Below are positions 8,364-14,810 of a stretch of 64,000 nt of DNA, one piece after another; the stretch's first letter is position 1, and every line of letters starts with the position of its first letter. The translations under genes and the position numbers were made by a program. Below the pieces are notes generated by a model that saw nothing but the letters and a program-made list of their open reading frames with translations, made no database searches and had not been told where the DNA came from. Source of the DNA: Arcobacter defluvii. Its GTDB lineage: Bacteria > Campylobacterota > Campylobacteria > Campylobacterales > Arcobacteraceae. The stretch is from positions 1,860,001-1,924,000 of the forward strand of contig NZ_CP053835.1 of assembly GCF_013201725.1 (NCBI RefSeq). The letters run 5' to 3'.

Positions 8364-8723
8364 ATGGAAGCTGAAAGAATTTTTGAAAAATTTTTTGTTA
8401 ATCAAGCTGAGATATTAATTGATAACTTATTATCTCATTATAATGCCTCGACATATTCAGAGTTAGCATCAAAAATAAATACTACACAACAATCTATTTC
8501 AAGCTGGAAACTTAGAAATTCTATTAATGCTATTAAAAAAAAATGTAAAGAACTTGGAATATATAACGAAATATTTAAAGATTTTAATAAACAACAAATC
8601 AATAAAAATGAAATCAAAATCAATGATACTTTACTAGAACAAGTAAAAGATAAAGCTTCAAAATTTGGCTTAGAGTTAAACAGTTATATAGAATACTTAA
8701 TCATTCAGGATTTAAAGAAATAG
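8364..8723 (+). CDS. Phage-repressor-like HTH protein with C-terminal helical domain
   Basis: Of its 119 residues, about 18-58 (LIDNLLSHYNASTYSELASK followed by INTTQQSISSWKLRNSI) resemble the N-terminal HTH of CI-like repressors. The C-terminus (DTLLEQVKDKASKFGLELNS) resembles the RHH-like ends of plasmid regulators. It begins 11 bases after the zeta-like gene and is probably co-transcribed, which makes it a second antitoxin or regulator candidate. Confidence 0.6.
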   Translation: MEAERIFEKFFVNQAEILIDNLLSHYNASTYSELASKINTTQQSISSWKLRNSINAIKKKCKELGIYNEIFKDFNKQQINKNEIKINDTLLEQVKDKASKFGLELNSYIEYLIIQDLKK

Positions 8724-8750
8724 AGATTATCTATCTCTATCATCTTTTTT
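8720..8750. terminator. Bidirectional terminator between convergent genes
   Basis: An 8-bp stem (ATAGAGAT at 8720-8727, ATCTCTAT at 8733-8740) is followed after CATC by six T. It overlaps the stop codons of the convergent HTH and relaxase genes. Confidence 0.6.
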
Positions 8751-9953
8751 AATAGGTTTCCCAAACTTATTAGGCTTTTTACCAGTCGAAATATTTAAGC
8801 CCTCTTTAGCTTCTCTCTCTTTTTTCATTCTTATAAATTCTGCTGTTTTATCTACAACTGTTTCAGTTCCATATTTAACTTTTCTGTTATTAGTTTTAGG
8901 AACTGATTTTAAATCTTTTTCAGCTCTTCCTAAAATAGAACAATCCCAAACATTTTTTAAAACCGATTTTGTATAAACAGTATATTTTTTAGTTTTCTTA
9001 TCAAACTTTTTTAGTTTTACTTCAACAGGAACTCTATCTGTAATTTTAAATCTTACATATTCCCCTACTTTTATATCATTATCTTTTACAACTCTTTCTA
9101 AATCTTCACTCCATATATCAATTATTTCACCTCTAGTAGTTTTATATTTTACATAAAAACTATCTTTTGCATTTTCATCAAATTTATATTTAGCTTTTCC
9201 AAATTCTACAACTTCATAGTGATGATTTTTAATTTTATCTTCATCAGCTCCAGTTAAATTTTTGTCCTGTACTGTTCTATCAAAATTTTTATTTTTATCT
9301 AAATCATATTTTACATTTCTACTTGTTGCATAAGCTTCAATTCCTAAATCTCTTAAATTTTTAGCATAATCTCGTCTTAAATCATATCTATCTTTGTGCT
9401 TAAAATCTATTCTATGTCCATTAATATCTTGTATTCTTAAATCACAATGTATGTGTGGATTATCTGTATCACCATGAAAACTAAAAACTGCTGGATTGTT
9501 AGGATATTTTTCTCTTACACTTTTTATAACTGCTTCCATAAGTTTATCAGCTGGAGTTGAATTATGTTCTTTCATAGAAAATACAAAATTCATAACTTCT
9601 CTTCGTTCTTTACCATTTATATTTTCAAATTCAGGAATAGCTCCATCATGATTATATAAATCAATATAATCTTTTATTTCATCTTTTCCTTCGTATTTAT
9701 TTCCATCATTATCATATAAAGGCAATTCATAATCTCTTGTAATATATTCAATATGTCTTTTAAATACATTAAGATTTTTTGAACTTCCAGTTATTTTTAT
9801 TACTGCTTCTTTACCTCGTGGATTATCTTTATTTTTTGTAGAATTTTTATTTTTTTGTTTATGATTATATGAAGTTCTTGAAGCATTTTCTAATCTAGTA
9901 TATACTCTTTTTGCTAATAGTTCATCTTCAAAAAGTCTATATCTTCTAGCCAA
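8727..9953 (-). CDS. MOB-P/VirD2-type relaxase
   Basis: A 408-residue protein with the relaxase histidine motif HGDTDNPHIHCDLRI (about residues 160-174), carrying the HxH metal ligands, and an upstream tyrosine-rich stretch (EYITRDYELPLY, about 69-80) where the nicking tyrosine may lie. The C-terminal half is basic. Relaxases nick oriT and pilot the strand in conjugative transfer. It lies three bases after the MobC-like gene, and the probable oriT is upstream of both, the usual mobilization layout. No coupling protein or secretion genes are visible here. Confidence 0.85.
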   Translation of the reverse strand: MARRYRLFEDELLAKRVYTRLENASRTSYNHKQKNKNSTKNKDNPRGKEAVIKITGSSKNLNVFKRHIEYITRDYELPLYDNDGNKYEGKDEIKDYIDLYNHDGAIPEFENINGKERREVMNFVFSMKEHNSTPADKLMEAVIKSVREKYPNNPAVFSFHGDTDNPHIHCDLRIQDINGHRIDFKHKDRYDLRRDYAKNLRDLGIEAYATSRNVKYDLDKNKNFDRTVQDKNLTGADEDKIKNHHYEVVEFGKAKYKFDENAKDSFYVKYKTTRGEIIDIWSEDLERVVKDNDIKVGEYVRFKITDRVPVEVKLKKFDKKTKKYTVYTKSVLKNVWDCSILGRAEKDLKSVPKTNNRKVKYGTETVVDKTAEFIRMKKEREAKEGLNISTGKKPNKFGKPIKKDDRDR

Positions 9954-9955
9954 AA

Positions 9956-10513
9956 TTAATCCCTATTATTTGCAAATTTTAAAATATCTTTTATTTCATT
10001 TGAGATTAAATCTAATTTCTCATTTACTTCATTTATACTATTTTGTAAATTTGTATAATCATCACTTTTTAACTCTTCTTTGAAATTAACTTTTTTATAA
10101 ATTGAATTTATATTTAATCCAATTCTTTTGATTTGAAAGTTCAAATTAGAAAGTTCTTTTAATTCTATTGGTAAAAAATATTTATTCTTATAAATAGAAT
10201 TTATCAATCTATATCTTATCTCGCTTGTTAAACTTTTGTTACCAGTTTTTTTTAATTGTTCTTCTAAAAATATTTTTTCTTTTTCTTTAATTCTAAATCT
10301 AATTTGTGTTTCAAAAGTATCATCTATATTTTTATAATCTTCTATAAATTCTTTATTATAATTTAATTCTTTTATTTGTTCTAGCTTTTCATTTAAAATA
10401 GAAATTACAATTTTTGTTAATGGTATGCTTGTTATTTTTTTTATATCTTTTAACATATTATAAAGTTCATCACCAACATTTAACTCAATTAAATTTAATT
10501 TTCTTTTATTCAT
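9956..10513 (-). CDS. MobC-like relaxosome accessory protein
   Basis: A 185-residue protein with an N-terminal region resembling ribbon-helix-helix proteins and a C-terminal part of the MobC kind (LSNLNFQIKRIGLNINSIYK, a motif shared by plasmid MobC/MbeC proteins). Such proteins bind oriT and help the relaxase. It is directly upstream of the relaxase gene and downstream of the hairpin-rich candidate oriT. Confidence 0.75.
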   Translation of the reverse strand: MNKRKLNLIELNVGDELYNMLKDIKKITSIPLTKIVISILNEKLEQIKELNYNKEFIEDYKNIDDTFETQIRFRIKEKEKIFLEEQLKKTGNKSLTSEIRYRLINSIYKNKYFLPIELKELSNLNFQIKRIGLNINSIYKKVNFKEELKSDDYTNLQNSINEVNEKLDLISNEIKDILKFANNRD

Positions 10514-10539
10514 TTAATCCTCATTTTTTATACTTAAAA

Positions 10540-10670
10540 AATATTTTTTCGTTAGAAAAAATCTAAAATCGCAGATTTTAGCTAAGAGCTTTGCAGAACA
10601 GGTGGGGAAATATATAACAAAAAAAGCCCTGCTTTTTGTGTTATAGTTTCCGTTCCTGCAATACAAATTA
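10540..10670. other. Candidate origin of transfer (oriT)
   Basis: This non-coding stretch upstream of the mob genes holds CTAAAATC-GCA-GATTTTAG (10563-10581) and a larger imperfect hairpin around 10611-10646 (TATAACAAAAAAAGC against GCTTTTTGTGTTATA). The hairpin arms can extend outward (GCAGAAC near 10593, GTTCCTGC near 10652). TTCCTGC at 10653-10659 resembles the nick consensus ATCCTG/C of P-type relaxases. GC content is higher than in the flanks. The remaining bases up to 10785 show only a promoter. Confidence 0.55.
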
Positions 10671-10761
10671 ATTAAATAATAATACATTTTTAAAACTTTA
10701 GAACAATTAAAAAAATAAAATTGATTTAAGATTAGATAATTTATAATTCATTTAAATAGTT

Positions 10762-10767
10762 TATAAT
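10762..10767 (+). promoter_or_regulatory. Promoter -10 box of the second kinase operon
   Basis: TATAAT 18 bases before the ATG at 10786, in AT-rich DNA; a second TATAAT lies at 10742-10747. Confidence 0.45.
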
Positions 10768-10785
10768 TTAATAAAAAGGAAAGGT

Positions 10786-11052
10786 ATGCAAATAAAAAAA
10801 AGTGATGAGATAGTCAAAATTGAAGAAGCTTTAAAAAAAGCAAAACAAAAACAAAAAGAAGCTTTAAAAAAAGCAAATATAGAATTTACTGAAAACATTT
10901 TAGTAAAATTAAGCACAGATGATAATTTTAAAATTGAATTTAAATCTATTTTAGAAAAATACAATTTAATTAACTGCATTAATATATTAGAAAATAATTA
11001 TGATGCATTCAAAATAAATCAAAAACAAATAAAAGAGAAAGAAAATGAATAA
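10786..11052 (+). CDS. Small helical element protein (88 aa)
   Basis: A Lys/Glu-rich, probably coiled-coil protein (VKIEEALKKAKQKQKEALKK). AAGGAAAGG precedes the ATG. It overlaps the next gene by eight bases and starts a three-gene operon ending in the second zeta-like kinase. It resembles the short TraD/MobC-associated helical proteins of mobilizable elements, but no family is assigned. Confidence 0.6.
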   Translation: MQIKKSDEIVKIEEALKKAKQKQKEALKKANIEFTENILVKLSTDDNFKIEFKSILEKYNLINCINILENNYDAFKINQKQIKEKENE

Positions 11053-11407
11053 ATTAAATTTAGATTATGTACCTAAAGAAGTTTTTAAGTATAAAGAATA
11101 TTTAGATTTTATGGAAAGTAAAAAAGTAAGGAAGGGGAAAGATACAACTTATACATTACTAGATTTTGTTACAGAAGAACAAAGAGAAATTGATAAAAAA
11201 GAAAAAAGTATAATTAACAATTTAACTTCTTATGACCCAACACCAAAAGAGATTCAAGAACATTTTAATTTTGTAACAAAAACATTCAATTATTTAAAAG
11301 AAAAATATCCTAATGATGAATATTTAATATCTTTAGAAAATGAAGAAAATATGCAAATTATAAAATGTTCTTTTGATTGGTATAAAAAATATGGAATAGA
11401 GAAATGA
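11045..11407 (+). CDS. Unrecognised 120-residue protein, possible antitoxin partner
   Basis: A soluble, charged protein (MNKLNLDYVPKEVFKYKEYL at the start) with no family I recognise. It overlaps its upstream neighbour by eight bases and the kinase downstream by four (ATGA). A small gene tightly coupled to a zeta-like kinase is in the right place for an antitoxin, which is inference from position. Confidence 0.6.
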   Translation: MNKLNLDYVPKEVFKYKEYLDFMESKKVRKGKDTTYTLLDFVTEEQREIDKKEKSIINNLTSYDPTPKEIQEHFNFVTKTFNYLKEKYPNDEYLISLENEENMQIIKCSFDWYKKYGIEK

Positions 11408-12006
11408 AAGTTATTTTAATATTAGGAGTTAATGGAAGTGGGAAAAGTACATTTTATAGAAATAATCTAAAAGAGCATTTTGAAAAAGAAAATATTTTTT
11501 ACATAAATGCAGATGAGATAAAACAACAACTTGTAAAAGATGGAATTGAAAATAACCAAGCAAAAATAAAATCAGGACAAATTGCAATTAGTCAAATGGG
11601 AAAATATATAAAAGAAAAGAAAAATTTTGCATTTGAAACAACTTTTACTGATGATGGAGCAATGGGAAGTATTGCAATTATGAAAGAACTAAAAAAACAA
11701 AACTATGAAATTGAAGGATATTTTATTCATTCAAAAGATGTAAATTTAAATATTGCAAGAGTAGAAGATAGGTTCAGAAAAGGAACTGGACATTTTGTTC
11801 CAGCAAATATAATAAAACATAGATATGAACTCTGTGTAAATAATGTAAAAGAATATTCAAATTTATTTAATAAATTAGAATATATTGATAATACGAATTT
11901 AGATTTTAAAAAATCAAATGAAAGAAATTTATTTGGAGTAAAAGAAAAAAAACTCTTCTCTCCAAAAGAGAAAATGAAAAATACAGATTTAGATATTTCA
12001 AGATAA
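11404..12006 (+). CDS. Zeta-toxin-like P-loop kinase (second copy)
   Basis: A 200-residue protein with Walker A GVNGSGKSTF (residues 7-16), NADEIKQQL (about 37-45), FETTFTDDGA (about 79-88) and a C-terminal helix RHRYELCVNNV-like segment. The same COG4185/zeta layout as the gene at 7723, but the two are clearly diverged. The C-terminus carries an extra Lys-rich tail. Its last nine bases overlap a small ORF on the other strand. Confidence 0.75.
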   Translation: MKVILILGVNGSGKSTFYRNNLKEHFEKENIFYINADEIKQQLVKDGIENNQAKIKSGQIAISQMGKYIKEKKNFAFETTFTDDGAMGSIAIMKELKKQNYEIEGYFIHSKDVNLNIARVEDRFRKGTGHFVPANIIKHRYELCVNNVKEYSNLFNKLEYIDNTNLDFKKSNERNLFGVKEKKLFSPKEKMKNTDLDISR

Positions 12007-12177
12007 ACTTGAAGTATCTTTCTTCTTAATTATTCTATAAATCTTATTTGAAATATTATAAATAAACTTAGTAAATTCCCATAAAATTTTTAAGATTACT
12101 ATAAATAATGTAATAAACATTATAATAGTTTTTACTGATTCAATTAAAGCAATTTGAGATTCTTTTTCTATATTCAT
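11998..12177 (-). CDS. Small membrane protein (59 aa), antisense at its end to the kinase gene
   Basis: It begins MNIEKESQIALIESVKTIIM and continues FITLFIVILKILWEF, one membrane span, with a basic C-terminus (YRIIKKKDTSSLS). AAGGA lies nine bases before the ATG. It is convergent with the kinase gene, overlapping by nine bases. Its start lies beside the structured stretch from 12230. Confidence 0.5.
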   Translation of the reverse strand: MNIEKESQIALIESVKTIIMFITLFIVILKILWEFTKFIYNISNKIYRIIKKKDTSSLS

Positions 12178-12229
12178 TTTTTAATTTCCTTATAAAAATA
12201 TTTTTCATTTTTGAAGATTTTGAGGGTTT

Positions 12230-12576
12230 GTCTTTTCTTCTTTTTTTTAATTTTTAAGAAGATTAAAAAACTTATCTCTTTTTCTTTAAAAACAAATCTT
12301 TTTCACTTTCGTTAGTTCATCGGGCTTTTTATTAAGTGTATCAGATATGTTTTTTCTTGGTTGGAGCTTAAAATTTTTTGAAAGGAGGGATAACGGAACA
12401 AAGTGAGTATATGCTCATTTAAAAAATTTTCAGAGTAAAGTAAGAAAATAACATATCACACTTAAATTTTATAAAAAGCTGAACTAACAAAGTTCATTTA
12501 AAAAGATTTAAAGAAAAGAGAATAAATAAGTTTTTCTTCTGTTGCATAGCAAAAAATTAAAAAGTTAAAAGAAGTC
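12230..12576. repeat. Very long imperfect inverted repeat (about 350 bases)
   Basis: Arms of roughly 150 bases (12230-12384 and 12412-12576) pair almost throughout. The best block is 12311-12358 (GTTAGTTCAT...GGCTTTTTAT...AAGTGTAT) against 12442-12488 (CACACTTAA...ATAAAAAGC...GAACTAAC). Outside it CTCTTTTTCTTTAAA pairs with TTTAAAGAAAAGAG, and inside it TTAAAATTTTTT pairs with TTTAAAAAATTTT. The apex is a purine-rich loop near 12385-12411. No ORF fits the region. It could be a structured RNA, a single-strand origin or a transfer/replication site. Confidence 0.75.
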
Positions 12577-12592
12577 ATTATATTTAAAATAG

Positions 12593-12693
12593 ATAGTTCC
12601 AATTTTAATTGGACCAACTATTTTAATCAATTTACTTTACACATGAACTTATAAATTTAATCTATCTCTGATAGATCATATATTTATAAGTTC
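12593..12693. repeat. Two further hairpins in the gene-free region
   Basis: Hairpin one is ATAGTTCCAATT-TT-AATTGG-ACC-AACTAT (12593-12621). Hairpin two has a perfect 12-bp outer stem (GAACTTATAAAT at 12645-12656 with 12682-12693) enclosing a perfect inner hairpin ATCTATC-TCT-GATAGAT (12660-12676). Together with the long inverted repeat they make 12,230-12,790 the most structured stretch of the window. Confidence 0.65.
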
Positions 12694-12749
12694 AATAAAG
12701 TATTACTCTGTAATTGTTTGTAGTAAAAATAAAAAGTTAAAAAATCTTA

Positions 12750-12782
12750 CTTTTATGCAGCACTTCTTGTGCAGCATAAAAG
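12750..12782 (-). terminator. Terminator of the SprT-like gene
   Basis: CTTTTATGC (12750-12758) pairs with GCATAAAAG (12774-12782), enclosing GCAC-TTCTT-GTGC. It follows the minus-strand stop at 12789 and is succeeded on that strand by a T-rich stretch. Confidence 0.7.
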
Positions 12783-12788
12783 ACTATA

Positions 12789-13574
12789 TTAAGTAACTAT
12801 AAAAAAATCAATATTGCAAGAATTACATTTAATAGATAAATTAGGTTTTCCCCAAACAGAAGAACTACATTGTGGACACATATATTTAGTTTTTTGTTTT
12901 ATTTCATTAAGAGCTCTAACTTCTTCAACTGGTAAGATGTCTTTTATTATCTCTCCAACTGTTGTATATAAATTTTCTAAAATTTTATCATCATCTAAAC
13001 TATCTATAACATCTTGTAGCTCTTCTTCATCTAGTTCTTGATAATCTTCTTGAGAAAAAGGTGTTTTAACTGTTATTTCATTAGGAAACCTATCAAACCA
13101 CTTAACATATAGTCCATCTTTAAATATTTTAATACATAACTTTTCAAATTTACCTCCTCTTTCAGGGTAATCATTCATCTTTTGTCCAGTTTTTTTACCT
13201 CCAGCTCTTCCTGTATCACTTGGAATTAATCCAATACTTTCCATTTTATTAGCCCACTCTTGGTTATGATAAGTTTTTCTTGATGGAGTACCAAATTCAA
13301 ACTGCCAAAGATGACACATTTCATGAACTACTGTTTGAAAAATTTCTATAAAATTACAACTTCCAAAATATGCTGGATTTAAAGCTAATTCATGATTTTT
13401 CTTACCTTTATCATTTATCCATCTATCAGGACTAAAATATCCCATAACTTGTTTTTTTCTTTGTACTGTTATTAAACAATTAGGTAATGTATTATCAAAC
13501 AGTTCTCTATTAAAAATATTATAGATTTCTTGTAAATCTTTATAAAATTCTAAAGTAGGTATTTTTTCATTCAT
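12789..13574 (-). CDS. SprT-like zinc metalloprotease-fold protein
   Basis: A 261-residue protein with the zincin motif HEMCHLWQ (about residues 95-102) preceded by the SprT-family pattern IYNIFNRELFDNTLP and the motif MGYFSPDRW. The C-terminus has a zinc ribbon (CPQCSSSVWG ... CNSCNIDFF). SprT/Spartan proteins act on DNA-protein crosslinks; plasmid-borne forms are common. The middle carries an acidic insertion (ELDEEELQDVIDSLDDDK). It reads alone on the minus strand with a terminator after it. Confidence 0.8.
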   Translation of the reverse strand: MNEKIPTLEFYKDLQEIYNIFNRELFDNTLPNCLITVQRKKQVMGYFSPDRWINDKGKKNHELALNPAYFGSCNFIEIFQTVVHEMCHLWQFEFGTPSRKTYHNQEWANKMESIGLIPSDTGRAGGKKTGQKMNDYPERGGKFEKLCIKIFKDGLYVKWFDRFPNEITVKTPFSQEDYQELDEEELQDVIDSLDDDKILENLYTTVGEIIKDILPVEEVRALNEIKQKTKYMCPQCSSSVWGKPNLSIKCNSCNIDFFIVT

Positions 13575-13608
13575 ATATTTAATCTTTTATATTTAATTTC
13601 TTAAATTA

Positions 13609-13620
13609 TATCGTACGATA
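13609..13620. promoter_or_regulatory. Perfect 12-bp palindrome upstream of the SprT-like gene
   Basis: TATCGTACGATA, the only C/G-containing palindrome in a very AT-rich leader, 35 bases upstream of the minus-strand start. A repressor site is likely by position. Confidence 0.4.
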
Positions 13621-13767
13621 CAAATAAATAAATTAAAATAATCTATTAAATAAAAAAACTACTACAACTGTAGTGTTACTTCTTTTTTGTATTAAAGTAT
13701 TAATACTATGTATTTGTAGGAATACAAAAATCTATAGATACCAAATAAACATATTATTTTTGGCATA

Positions 13768-13899
13768 CCATTAATTTTATAATTAATGGGGATAAATTAA
13801 AAAATTGAGTAGGTATTAATTTTATAATTAAGGGGAATTAGTTTGTACATTTGGTGGGTATTAATTATAAAATTAATGGTTAATTTTAAAATTAATAGT
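13768..13899. repeat. Cluster of related AT-rich palindromes near the element end
   Basis: Copies of ATTAATTTTATAATTAA followed by GGGG or TGGGG occur at 13770 and 13815, an inverted copy (TTAATTATAAAATTAATGG) at 13861, and a weaker one (TTAATTTTAAAATTAATAG) at 13880. The first three starts are about 45 bases apart. Between 13,621 and 13,767 I see only a short hairpin (ACTACAACTGTAGT near 13660). Such spaced sites beside a tRNA fragment suggest arm-type binding sites of an integrase or excisionase. Confidence 0.55.
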
Positions 13900-14023
13900 A
13901 ATTTTATTTATAATTCAAAAGCTACTTTATTTTTAGCAAAATATTTATTTTTCTATTTTATAAGGACACCTAAAAAGACACCTTTTTTATAAAAATGAAA
14001 AGTATAAAATCATTTCTTCAAAT

Positions 14024-14046
14024 AAAAGCCTATTTTATGGGCTTTT
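14024..14046. terminator. Hairpin terminator next to the tRNA fragment
   Basis: AAAAGCC and GGGCTTTT enclose TATTTTAT. On the minus strand it lies five bases after the CCA of the tRNA fragment, where a tRNA terminator would be. Confidence 0.55.
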
Positions 14047-14050
14047 TAAA

Positions 14051-14083
14051 TGGCGACCCCAGCAAGATTCGAACTTGCGTGTT
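14051..14083 (-). pseudogene. tRNA 3'-end fragment (candidate attachment site)
   Basis: On the minus strand a perfect T arm (GCAAG-TTCGAAT-CTTGC, 14062-14078), a 7-base acceptor strand TGGGGTC, a G discriminator and CCA (ending at 14051) are present. No matching 5' acceptor (GACCCCA), D arm or anticodon arm is found before leuD, so the gene is incomplete. The G discriminator would fit a tRNA-Ser among others, but I cannot name it. Truncated tRNA 3' ends mark integrase attachment sites. The fragment's 3' end points toward the element, which is not the simplest att arrangement. Confidence 0.6.
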
Positions 14084-14133
14084 CTGGAGGAAATCCCATC
14101 ACCTTTGATTATTGATATATTGTAGTTTTTCAT

Positions 14134-14634
14134 TTATTTAGCCTTTACCATTTCTGCTTTTGCATAATTAATTAATCCACCTGTTGCAATTAATTCTTGC
14201 ATAAAAGGAGGAATTGGAATAAATTTATATGTTTTATTAGTAGTATTATTTGTAATTTCACCTTTATCTAAATCAATTGAAATTTCTTCACCCTCTTTAA
14301 TTTCTAAAGATTCAGGTAATTCAAATATTGGTAATCCCATATTAAATGCATTTCTATAAAAAATTCTAGCAAATGAAGGTGCAACAACAGCAGCAACTCC
14401 TGCAGCTTTTAATGCGATTGGTGCATGTTCTCTACTTGAACCACATCCAAAGTTTTCACCAGCAACAATAATGTCACCTCTTTGTAATTTTTTTGGAAAT
14501 TCAGGATCTGCATCTTCCATTACATATTTTGCTAAATGTTCAGGATCTGAACTATTTAAATATCTAGCTGCAATAATAACATCTGTATCAATATTTGCTC
14601 CAAAATTCCACACTTTTCCAGTAATTTTATTCAT
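14134..14634 (-). CDS. leuD: 3-isopropylmalate dehydratase small subunit
   Basis: With LeuC it isomerises 2-isopropylmalate to 3-isopropylmalate in leucine synthesis. The 166-residue length and the swivel-domain motif GENFGCGSSREHAPIAL (about residues 58-74) are diagnostic. AAGGA lies nine bases before the ATG. LeuC and other leu genes are not in the window. It stands alone next to the element boundary and is divergent from rpoD. Confidence 0.95.
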   Translation of the reverse strand: MNKITGKVWNFGANIDTDVIIAARYLNSSDPEHLAKYVMEDADPEFPKKLQRGDIIVAGENFGCGSSREHAPIALKAAGVAAVVAPSFARIFYRNAFNMGLPIFELPESLEIKEGEEISIDLDKGEITNNTTNKTYKFIPIPPFMQELIATGGLINYAKAEMVKAK

Positions 14635-14650
14635 AATATATGTCCTTGTA

Positions 14651-14676
14651 TTTGATAATTCTTAAAAGTTATCAAA
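14651..14676. promoter_or_regulatory. Interrupted palindrome in the leuD leader
   Basis: TTTGATAA and TTATCAAA flank a ten-base spacer, 17 bases upstream of the leuD start. It could be an operator or a leader hairpin. Confidence 0.3.
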
Positions 14677-14768
14677 TAAATATTTTCAAAAAAAATGCAT
14701 TTTAACTAATTTTTTAGTAATATTTGTTTAAATCTATTTTTTTTAATAAGATGTTTAATTAATTTGGG

Positions 14769-14774
14769 TATAAT
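14769..14774 (+). promoter_or_regulatory. rpoD promoter -10 box
   Basis: TATAAT preceded by TTGGG, 36 bases before the ATG, with a T-rich stretch upstream instead of a clear -35, as usual for sigma-70 promoters of Campylobacterota. Confidence 0.6.
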
Positions 14775-14810
14775 ATCCGACCATCTTAATAAAGAGGATT
14801 TCCGAACACA

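Noticed and set aside
12814-13041. 75-residue plus-strand ORF inside the SprT-like gene
   Set aside because: It lies in antisense to a clearly conserved coding frame and ends in a poly-Ser shadow of the acidic insert.
14051-14133. Intact tRNA gene upstream of leuD
   Set aside because: Only the T arm and 3' acceptor fold. The bases up to the leuD stop contain no D arm, anticodon arm or matching 5' acceptor.
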